A DNA stretch of 26,871 bases, taken from CAYTLW01 sp964438735. GTDB lineage: Bacteria > Myxococcota_A > UBA9042. The notes below the pieces were generated by a model, which was not told where the DNA came from, did not search any database, and saw only the letters and a list, made by a program, of their open reading frames with translations. The stretch spans positions 1-26,871 of the forward strand of contig CAYTLW010000108.1 in NCBI GenBank assembly GCA_964438735.1. The letters run 5' to 3'. The position numbers and the translations under genes are program-made. Of this stretch, positions 15,141-22,500 are shown piece by piece. Each line of letters starts with the position of its first letter. The first letter of the stretch is position 1.

Positions 15141-17281
15141 GACGCCTGCTTCTGGCCACAGTAGTTCTGGCCGCGTTCGCCTGCGGCACCAACGATGGTT
15201 CCGATGGAACCGGCAGCGAATCCGGCGACGCCGTCAGCGGAGCGGACGCCGTGACGCCGACCGATGCTGGCGCAACCGATGACGTGCACGTGCCCGATCC
15301 CGCCAAGGACTGCGGCACCTGTCCCGCCGACCAGGCCCATTGCGACCCGGTCACCGGTGTTTGCCAGGCCTGCGTACTGCCCTCTCATTGCGGGGTCCTG
15401 GGCCAGCGCTGCATCGATCATGTATGCGTCGGCACCATTCCCTGTACAGATGACGCCGGCTGCAGCGCGGTGGGTGGGGTCTGCAAAGCCGGCAGCTGCG
15501 TCGCCTGCATCAAGGATGAGCAGTGCTCCGCCGGCAAGATGTGTCGTTCGGATCACTGCGTGCCGGCACCGGCGGTCTGCGAGGAGGACGGTCACTGCGG
15601 CGAATGGACCTGCGCCAAGAGCTGGGGTCAGTGCGTGCAATGCCAGGCCCACGCCGACTGCGGCACCGCCCAGCATTGCCTGGGCGGCTACTGCGTGCCC
15701 GACGTCTGCGCCGCAGGCGAGGCCACTTGCAAACCCGGCACGGCCACCATCCGCCAGGTGTGCAGCGACGAAGGCGACCAGTTCGCCGAGGTCTCCTGCG
15801 GCACAGAGGAACACGTCTGCGCCGACGGCAAGTGCATCATCGGCACCTGCAGCCCCGGCGTGTCCGCCTGCCTGGGCCTGCAGCGCGCCGTCTGCTCGGC
15901 CAACGGACAGCACCTGGTGCCGGTCCAGGACTGCGGCGCCACCGGCTCCACCTGCGTGCAGGGCAAGTGCGTGAAGTCGGTCTGCGACCCGGGCACCACC
16001 ACGTGCGTGGACGGCGACGCCGCCATCTGCAACGAACACGGCAGCGCCTGGAGCAAGTCACCCTGCTTCGGCAGCACCATCTGCGTCGACGGCACCTGCC
16101 AGGCGACGTTGTGCACCGTCGGCCAGCTGACCTGCAGCGGCAGCAAGCTGTTGGACTGCCTCGGCGGCATCAAGACCGTCACCGTCAACGACTGCGCCGA
16201 CACCAAGCAAGTCTGCGAGGGCGGCCAGTGCGTGACCCCCATCTGTTCCGCCGGCGCCCAACAATGCAACGGCAACGCCATCGAGACCTGCAGCGCCAAG
16301 GGCACCGAGTGGAAGACGACCAAGACCTGCAGCTCATCGACGCCCTATTGCATCGACGGCAGCTGCGTCAACCAGGTCTGCAAGCCGGGTCAGACCACCT
16401 GCGGCGGCGACAGCATCCTGACCTGCGGCGCCGGCCAGCTGAAGTGGGACGCCAAGAAGTGCCCCGTCGGACAGGTCTGCATCGACGGGCCCAAGTGCTC
16501 CAAACCCATCTGCACCCCACCCGGCACGCCACCGGAGCCCATCCAGAAGGTCTCGGCCATGAAGACGGCCACCACCTTCAACAGCTGCGACCTGAACGGC
16601 GACGGCAAACCCGACAACGCCATCGCCTCCGTGGGCGGTCTGTTCGGCGACCTCGACGGTGAAATCGCCAAGTCCATCAACTCGGGCGACCTCATCATCC
16701 TGCTGCAGGCCACCGGCTGGAATACCACCGGCAAGACCTTCGCCGTCGGACTGCACACCGGCAAGCTGGACGCCGCCAGCAAGAGCTGCAGCCTGACCAG
16801 CTCCATCGCCAACTGCGGCTACAAGGTCTCGGCCAAGGGCGTCAACGTCTCCGGCGGTAACAAGGGCGCCTGCCCGGCCAAGAACGCCCTGGACAAGGCC
16901 AAAATCACCGGCAAGAACCTGGTCGCCACAGGCAGCGCAGGCAAGGTGACGCTACCCCTGAGCATGCTCGGCGTCGGCATCCCGCTGGCCATGCACAAGC
17001 TGCGCATCCAAGGCGTGGTGACGGATTCGAAGACGTGGAAGACCACCGCCAACGGCAAGCTATGCGGCGCGGTCAAGAAGACCGACCTGGACGCGGCCAT
17101 CGACTCCATCCCGGACGCGGTGTTCCAGCAGATCGGCTTCAGCAAGAGCATGGTCAAGATGCTGCTGGGCACGATCCTGAAGATGGACATCGATACGGAC
17201 GGCGATGCCACGCTGGATGCGTATAGCGCGGCGTTCACCATGAGTACGGTGCCCGGCAAGATCACGGGACTTGGCCTCTAG
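15137..17281 (+). CDS. Cys-rich repeat lipoprotein with unrecognised C-terminal domain
   Basis: This 714-residue lipoprotein has its ATG inside the previous stop codon (ATGA, four-base overlap), so translation is probably coupled. The signal peptide ends in AAFAC with Cys16, then an Asp/Thr-rich tether. Residues about 55-470 are Cys-rich. Its second half contains about six units of roughly 42 residues of the form CxPGxxxCxGxxxxxCxxxGxxxxxxxCxxxxxxCxxGxC. The final 230 residues, from NSCDLNGDGKPDN, are Cys-poor and end in a DTDGDATLDAY segment. The two flanking DxDGD motifs suggest calcium sites at either end of a beta-rich domain I cannot name. It is the last gene of the exported set. Confidence 0.85.
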   Translation: MRRLLLATVVLAAFACGTNDGSDGTGSESGDAVSGADAVTPTDAGATDDVHVPDPAKDCGTCPADQAHCDPVTGVCQACVLPSHCGVLGQRCIDHVCVGTIPCTDDAGCSAVGGVCKAGSCVACIKDEQCSAGKMCRSDHCVPAPAVCEEDGHCGEWTCAKSWGQCVQCQAHADCGTAQHCLGGYCVPDVCAAGEATCKPGTATIRQVCSDEGDQFAEVSCGTEEHVCADGKCIIGTCSPGVSACLGLQRAVCSANGQHLVPVQDCGATGSTCVQGKCVKSVCDPGTTTCVDGDAAICNEHGSAWSKSPCFGSTICVDGTCQATLCTVGQLTCSGSKLLDCLGGIKTVTVNDCADTKQVCEGGQCVTPICSAGAQQCNGNAIETCSAKGTEWKTTKTCSSSTPYCIDGSCVNQVCKPGQTTCGGDSILTCGAGQLKWDAKKCPVGQVCIDGPKCSKPICTPPGTPPEPIQKVSAMKTATTFNSCDLNGDGKPDNAIASVGGLFGDLDGEIAKSINSGDLIILLQATGWNTTGKTFAVGLHTGKLDAASKSCSLTSSIANCGYKVSAKGVNVSGGNKGACPAKNALDKAKITGKNLVATGSAGKVTLPLSMLGVGIPLAMHKLRIQGVVTDSKTWKTTANGKLCGAVKKTDLDAAIDSIPDAVFQQIGFSKSMVKMLLGTILKMDIDTDGDATLDAYSAAFTMSTVPGKITGLGL

Positions 17282-17282
17282 A

Positions 17283-17308
17283 TCGACGACGCGTGGCATC
17301 GCCGTCGA
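17283..17308 (+). terminator. Hairpin directly after the exported-protein operon
   Basis: TCGACG (17283-17288) pairs with CGTCGA (17303-17308), with an inner GCG/CGC pairing across a two-base bulge. It begins one base after the stop codon of the last operon gene. No T run follows, so this is only a possible weak or factor-assisted terminator. Confidence 0.3.
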
Positions 17309-17309
17309 G

Positions 17310-17402
17310 AGGGTCAGGTATTGACACTTGACACCTTTCCAACCATTCGAGGCACTGAACGCCCACGCTAGATAGGGTCAGGTATTGACACTTGACACCT
17401 TT
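17310..17402. repeat. Directly repeated 29-bp element, two copies 64 bp apart
   Basis: An identical 29-base sequence starting AGGGTCAGGTATTGACACTT occurs at 17310-17338 and 17374-17402. Each copy carries two overlapping TTGACA-like hexamers (TTGACACTTGACA), but no matching -10 was found. The first nine bases recur at 17823-17831. Nothing here encodes a transposase. The element resembles the short dispersed repeats mobilised by REP-type transposases, but that link is inference. Confidence 0.8.
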
Positions 17403-17470
17403 GTGGAACGGCTCTACCCGGAGGGCGAGGGCAGCAACCGGCGCGAGCGAGCGCCGAAGAGCGGGCGTCG

Positions 17471-17818
17471 ATGGGGATGCGAGCAAGGGGCAAGCGGCGC
17501 CTGCCCGGAGCGCCTCTCATCGCTCTGCTGCTGGTCGCGGCCGCATGCGCCGATGGCCCCGTCGCTGACACCGACGACGGATCGCCCGACGCCGCCCCAG
17601 ACGCGAAAACGTCATTGCCAGATACGGTTGCGTTCGACCCCTCGGTCGTGGACGGTGGCACCCCGGTCGTGTTTCCCCTCTGCTCCGACAACGCACCCGC
17701 GGCCGACCTGTGCGCCCCCTGCACCGCCGACAGGGCCCAACTGCAGACGCCGGTACTGCGGCCACTGGCTCGACCTTCGTGTCGCCGTGAGAGATCTGGA
17801 AACGGGCCAGTGGGGTGA
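17471..17818 (+). pseudogene. Truncated lipoprotein gene (N-terminal fragment)
   Basis: The frame starts at ATG 17471 (or 17477) with basic residues, a hydrophobic stretch and a lipobox VAAAC (Cys26). An Asp/Ala-rich tether (SPDAAPDAKTSLPDT) follows, then the start of a Cys-rich block (LCSDN, LCAPC), exactly as in the intact lipoproteins of this window. After about residue 90 the family pattern stops and the sequence becomes Arg/Pro-rich, ending at 17818. No continuation was found in the other frames before the gap. The ribosome-binding site is weak. It is most likely a decayed or rearranged relic, possibly cut by the repeat-rich DNA beside it. A short functional lipoprotein is less likely. 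Confidence 0.6.
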
Positions 17819-17977
17819 GGGTAGGGTCAGGGTGCGGACTTGGTTGCTGAAGGTGCCGACGCCGGGGCCTTGAACGGGGTTTTGACGTTGCAAAAACACG
17901 CATGCGTGTTTTTGCGTAAGTGGCTGTTTATTATAGGCACTCTCGCCCTTGTCGGTGACCGTGCCCGTGTCGGTGTC
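17819..17977. other. Non-coding stretch before the gap
   Basis: No gene is visible. The stretch holds the 26-base palindrome at 17890-17915 and a lower-GC segment around TGTTTATTATAGG. It also holds a perfect minus-strand TATAAT hexamer (17930-17935 on the plus strand reads ATTATA), but without a good -35 at normal spacing. It runs into hexamer tandem repeats from about 17951. Confidence 0.5.
17890..17915. repeat. Perfect 26-bp palindrome with flanking A and T runs
   Basis: The sequence reads GCAAAAACACGCA and then its exact reverse complement, centred between 17902 and 17903. The five-base A and T runs flanking a GC-rich core fit a short bidirectional intrinsic terminator. A site for a dimeric DNA-binding protein is the alternative. 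It lies between the broken lipoprotein gene and the scaffold gap. Confidence 0.75.
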
Positions 17978-18077
17978 NNNNNNNNNNNNNNNNNNNNNNN
18001 NNNNNNNNNNNNNNNNNNNNNNNNNNNNNNNNNNNNNNNNNNNNNNNNNNNNNNNNNNNNNNNNNNNNNNNNNNNNN
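17978..18077. other. Scaffold gap of exactly 100 N, flanked by hexamer tandem repeats
   Basis: The run is exactly 100 Ns, a common placeholder for a gap of unknown size. On both sides the sequence is a degenerate six-base repeat (CCGTGC / CGGTGT type; about 17951-17977 and 18078-18095). This suggests that assembly broke in an unresolved tandem repeat. Features on the two sides should not be assumed to be adjacent. Confidence 0.95.
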
Positions 18078-18116
18078 CCGTGCCCGTGCCCGTGACCGAG
18101 TCTGCCGCGAGCCGCC

Positions 18117-19019
18117 TCAACCCGGCGACCACTTGCTGCGCACCTCATGAATCTCCGCGCTCAAGAACTCCACCCACGCCTTGATCTTCGGGTCAAGGAA
18201 CTCGCGGCCGGCGTAGACGAGGCTGAGCCGCTCGCGGCGACCCAGCGAGTCGGGCAACACCACCTCGAGCTCGCCGTCGGCGATGTGCTGCAACGCGAGC
18301 CTGTCCACCACCACCGCGATGCCAAGCCCCTGCAGCGCCCCCTGTAGTCGCAACATCATCTCGTTGGTCGCCAGGCTGCCCGACACCGGGATCCAACCTC
18401 CGTCGAGCAAGGGCCAGCGTCGTTCGGGAACGGTCCCCGCGCGGTAGCCGAGCAGGCAATTGTGACGTTCGAGATCTTCCGGTACCGACGGCGTGCCCCG
18501 CCGCGCCAGGTAGTCCGGTGAGGCGACGCCAATGCGAAGGTCTCGTGCCAGGGTGCGGGCGATCAGCGACGGGTCCTCGATGGGGCCGGCGCGCAGCGCG
18601 ACGTCGATGCCCTGCCCCACCAGGTCGAGGTGCGCAGCCGTCGAGACCACCTCGAGCCGGACCTCCGGATAGGCGGCCAGGAACTTGATGATCCACCGGC
18701 CGAGCAGCGCCTCGGGCATCCCGCTCGGTACCGATACCCGCAGCAAACCGCGCGGCACGCCATCCAGGCGGCGCACATGGGCCTCCGCTTCCCGGGCCGC
18801 CTCCACGACGCGTCGCGCCTTGGCGTACAGCGCCTGGCCCTGCTCGGTGATGGCGATACGCCGCGTGGTCCGGTGCAGCAGCTTGACCGCCAGCCGCTCT
18901 TCCAGCCGCGCCAAGCGCCGGCTCAACGTGGGCCTGGGCAACCCCATGCTGGCCGCCGCGGCGGTGACGGTGCCGTGGTCGACGATGGCGACGAACTCCT
19001 CGAACCCCTCCGCAGACAT
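18117..19019 (-). CDS. LysR-family transcriptional regulator
   Basis: This 300-residue regulator has the standard LysR layout and length. The N-terminal winged helix-turn-helix is at about residues 3-62 (FVAIVDHGTVTAAAASMG, then RPTLSRRLARLEERL and LLHRTTRRI). A linker helix follows, then a periplasmic-binding-protein-like effector domain starting near GLLRVSVPSG and containing GIDVALRAGP and GIAVVVDRLA. The chosen ATG at 19019 gives the usual family start just before the helix-turn-helix; a TTG at 19049 is possible but less likely. The subgroup with EDPSLIARTLA and SPDYLARRGTP resembles DsdC/AaeR-like regulators. It is divergent from the DoxX-like gene, its probable target. The effector is unknown. 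Confidence 0.93.
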   Translation of the reverse strand: MSAEGFEEFVAIVDHGTVTAAAASMGLPRPTLSRRLARLEERLAVKLLHRTTRRIAITEQGQALYAKARRVVEAAREAEAHVRRLDGVPRGLLRVSVPSGMPEALLGRWIIKFLAAYPEVRLEVVSTAAHLDLVGQGIDVALRAGPIEDPSLIARTLARDLRIGVASPDYLARRGTPSVPEDLERHNCLLGYRAGTVPERRWPLLDGGWIPVSGSLATNEMMLRLQGALQGLGIAVVVDRLALQHIADGELEVVLPDSLGRRERLSLVYAGREFLDPKIKAWVEFLSAEIHEVRSKWSPG

Positions 19020-19021
19020 TT

Positions 19022-19099
19022 GTAACAAATCCTGTCTAAAGTTGGCCAAACTCGTTCATTGTGTCGGAGATGTTACTCGCCTACCGTGCCTTTTGACAA
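19022..19099. promoter_or_regulatory. LysR-doxX intergenic operator and lysR promoter candidate
   Basis: An imperfect 11-base inverted repeat is present: GTAACAAATCC (19022-19032) and GGAGATGTTAC (19066-19076), matching at 9 of 11 positions. On the minus strand, TTGTCA (19094-19099) and TAACAT (19070-19075) with an 18-base spacer form a candidate lysR promoter. One half-site covers that -10 box and the other lies just before the lysR start codon. This is the usual arrangement for autorepression and control of the divergent target. TTGGCCAA at 19042-19049 is a further small palindrome. Confidence 0.45.
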
Positions 19100-19111
19100 C
19101 GGAGGTCCACA

Positions 19112-19510
19112 ATGAACAAGAAACGAACCATCACCATCGTCACCACCGGGCTCTTCGCCCTCGCCATCACACCCGGCGCCATCATGAACATCGTCCAGCC
19201 GGAGGTGCTCGTCGACATGGCCGCCAAGCTCGGCCTGCCGCTGCACCTGATGACGCTCGTCGGGGTGTGGAAGCTGCTCGGCGTCGGCGCGCTGATTGCC
19301 CCCGGCGTTGAACGCCTCAGGGAGTGGGCCTACGCGGGCTTCTTCTTCAGCCTGACCGGCGCTTCCTACCTGCACGCCATTGTGGGGGATACCGCCGGCA
19401 GCGCAGCGCCGCTGGTCATCCTCGGCTTGCTCGTGGCGTCATACGCCGCCCGCGGCGGGTTTGTCAGGGCAGCTGCGCAGGAGCAGATGACCAGGCCCGG
19501 ATTGGCTTGA
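19112..19510 (+). CDS. DoxX-like small integral membrane protein
   Basis: This 132-residue protein has four predicted membrane helices (about residues 8-28, 45-65, 71-91 and 96-115), the size and layout of the DoxX-like (DoxX_2) family. The segment VGVWKLLGVGALIAPGVERL followed by EWAYAGFFFSLTGA matches the family's typical helix 2-3 region. The biochemical role of these proteins is poorly known; some relate to quinone or thiosulfate oxidation and some to redox stress. ATG 19112 follows GGAGG (19101-19105) at six bases. It is divergent from the LysR gene, which probably controls it, and a good terminator follows at 19520-19548. Confidence 0.88.
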   Translation: MNKKRTITIVTTGLFALAITPGAIMNIVQPEVLVDMAAKLGLPLHLMTLVGVWKLLGVGALIAPGVERLREWAYAGFFFSLTGASYLHAIVGDTAGSAAPLVILGLLVASYAARGGFVRAAAQEQMTRPGLA

Positions 19511-19519
19511 TGTCTTGAC

Positions 19520-19548
19520 GGCCCACGTCCTTGGCTTTGGGCCTTTTT
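19520..19548 (+). terminator. Intrinsic terminator after the DoxX-like gene
   Basis: GGCCCA (19520-19525) pairs with TGGGCC (19538-19543) over a 12-base loop, directly followed by TTTTT (19544-19548). It begins ten bases after the DoxX-like stop codon. Confidence 0.8.
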
Positions 19549-19560
19549 GAATGCCGAAAG

Positions 19561-22500
19561 CTAAGGACCAGGCCCCTTCTTCCCGCAAGCGCTGTGAGCA
19601 CACTCCCCGCTGGAGTTGCACGTGTCGACGCTGCAGGCGATTCCGTCGTCGCAATCCTTGTCGGCCTTGCAATCCGCGACGCCATTGTCGAAGAAGCTGA
19701 ACAGCCGCTTCATGAGCGCCACCGGGGGGCTGTTGCCGTAGATCAGGCCGGCAAACGCCACCGACGAAGCGATCGTGCGATAGGACGCCGCCTTGTTGTC
19801 GTGTCCCACATGAACAACGAATGGCTCCGCGCCGGCGTTGCCCAGGAGATTGCGCGTGCGCTGGACGGCCGTCTTGCCGGCGATCTTGTCGTTGAGGTTG
19901 TTGAACGCGAAATCTTGCGAGTAGCCCCAGTCCAGCGCGTTGGACGGTTGATTGTACGGACCAATACCGACCATCGGCCCCGTCACCCCCAGCGTCGCCG
20001 AATCCGCGACGCCCTCTACCTGGAACAGCGGATGCAATGACGTCGGCTTGTCGAAGGCCCAGGTGTCGCCGCCTTCGAGGTACAGACGCCCCTTGCCGCT
20101 GGCATAGAGGTAGAGCTTCAGTGAGGCGATTTCGGCCTCCATCAGCACGTGGTTGTCCGGGTACACGCCCAGCGTGACGAAGACTGCGTCGAAGGGCTTC
20201 AGACTGGCGTAGATCGAGATGTCGTCGGTCACCTGAACGACCGTGCTCGTGGCGTCCTTGATGGCCGCGACCAGCGCCTCGGAGTGGGACTTGGGCACTT
20301 CCGGGGGCCGCCATACCAATACGCCGCCCTTGTACAGCACGGTGATCTGGAAGGTGCAAAGCCTGTAGAAGAAGCCATCGCTCACCTTGACGGTGATCTC
20401 GTGGTCGCCGACGTCGTCCTTGCTTTTGGGCGATGCTCTCAGCTGCGCGTTCCACGTCGAATCCAGCCAGTAATAGGTGCTGGGGGCCAAGGTTACGAAA
20501 GGCGGCGCCTTGACCAGTGATAGCGACACAATCGCGTCGAGGTCCCCGTCTTTGGCCCAGAGTCTGACCGTCTTTATGCCTCCGACCTCCACAAACATGT
20601 TGGCGGGGCAGGCCATGGCCGGCACGTTGCCCCGGGCGAGGCAGAAGTTATCCAGGCCCACCTGCGCCAGGTCGTAGGTCGACTCGCCGGTGACGCAGAA
20701 CGCCAGGCGCAGGTTGTTGGCATTGCTGAACGATGGGGGCAGTTTGAGGTCGATGGTGTCGGCATAGAGGGTGCCCGACTCGCCCCATTCTTCGATGACC
20801 ACCGCTTTGGTCCAGTCGGTCTTGTCGCCGTCGAATCCGCCCAGCAGACGCACCGTGCTGGTGCCCGCCTGCTTGATGAACTCGAGGTCGAATTGAACGC
20901 TCAGCGAGTTCACACCTATGGCGTTGATGACGGGTGAGGCCAGGCAGGTGTCGTAGTTGACCTTGACCGGCGCCCAGGTCAGGCGGGCGTGCTGGTCGGG
21001 GCCGAGCGCGTTGTCGGTGTACACGCCCCAGTTGCCCGCCGCCTTGCCCAGGATGTCCACCGGGGTCCAGCCCATCTTCGGCAGGTCGTCGTGGAGCTCG
21101 AAGTCCTGACAGTAGCCCACGTTCACGGTGCAGACCGGCTTGGCCACGGCCTCGCAGGCCCAGACGCCGTCGGGCTGCGGCATGCATTTGCCCGACGCGC
21201 ACTCGCTGCTGACGAAGTTGCAATCCATCCCCTCGGTCGCGGGCGTGTAGCAGAGCTTGTCTTTGCCGCCAAGCTTGGAATGCCAGCACTGATTGAAGAC
21301 GCAACCGTCAAAGGTGCATGGGTCGTTGTCGTTGCAATCGATGGCGTCTTCGCAACAGTCCTTTTTCAGCTCGTGGGTGCACATGTTGTTGATGCAGCTG
21401 TCTTTCGTGCACAGGTTCTTGTCGTCGCACTTGATGTCGGCGTCCGCGGGTGTGCAGACCAGGCAGTTCGGCTCCGTGGTGACGAATACGCACTTGCCGT
21501 AGGAGGCCGCGCCCATCTTGCAGGTGCCTGTGGTGCAGGTGTCGCCATCGTCGCAGTCGCTGTCGACCAGGCAGCATCCCATGGCGGGCCCATGGTGGTG
21601 GCAATGGCCGTTCGCACAGTAGTCGATGGTGCACTTGTCCAGGTCATCGCATGAGTTCTTTGCCGGGGGATCGTCGGCGCAGCAGCCCGCAGCCGGGGCC
21701 GAACTCTTGCACTTGTTGCTCCAGCACTTGTCCTGGGTACAGGACTTGCCGTCGTCGCACTGAGCGTCCTCCTCGCAACAATCGGCATTGGCCTTGTTCA
21801 CGCAGACGCCACCACCGCCCGAGAGGTCGCAGACGTCGGTTGTGCAGAGGTTGCCGTCGTCGCAATCGCCGTTTGCATCACAGCAGCCCTCCGGCTTGCT
21901 CGAATCGGCGGCGAAGAGGCAGGTGAGGTTGACGCACCAGCCGACCGTGCACGACTTGCCGTCGTCGCATTGGGCGTTGTTGTCGCAGCAGCCGTCGCTG
22001 CCTTTCTTGTGGCTGCAGGTCAGCGTGGCGACGTCGCAGATGTCCTCGTTGCAGTACAGGCCGTCGTCGCAATGGGAAGACTGGGTGCAACAGCCAGGGA
22101 TCTTCTTGTGCACGCACTTGCCGTAGGAGGCGTTGGGCGGCGCCTGGCAGATATCCAGGGTGCAGGGTTCGCCGTCATCGCAGACCTTGTCCTTGCTCTC
22201 CTTGGACGGATGGCAGCATTCGGCGACCGGTTTGAACTGGCACTGGAAGCCGCTGCATACATCCCACGTGCACACGTCGTCGTCATTGCAGTCCGACGCC
22301 AGATTCGTGGGGTCGCAGCATTTCTCGCCATTTGGCCCCGTCTTGGTGGTGTCGGGCACTTGGGTGCATTGCTTCCACTTGTCGGGCGTGGCCATGGCCT
22401 TGTTGCACTTGGACACCGCGCAGGCGTGGGACGGGCAATCCAGGTCGACATGGCAACAGCCGGGCTTGAACTTGTCTGGAGCAAAGCGGCACTCATCGTC

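Noticed and set aside
17978..18077. The run of N as a real 100-base gap.
   Set aside because: Exactly 100 Ns is a common scaffold placeholder of unknown size.
19561..20345. Active glutamine amidotransferase or peptidase domain in the giant lipoprotein.
   Set aside because: The nucleophile elbow carries no Cys, and no catalytic His-Glu pair could be identified.
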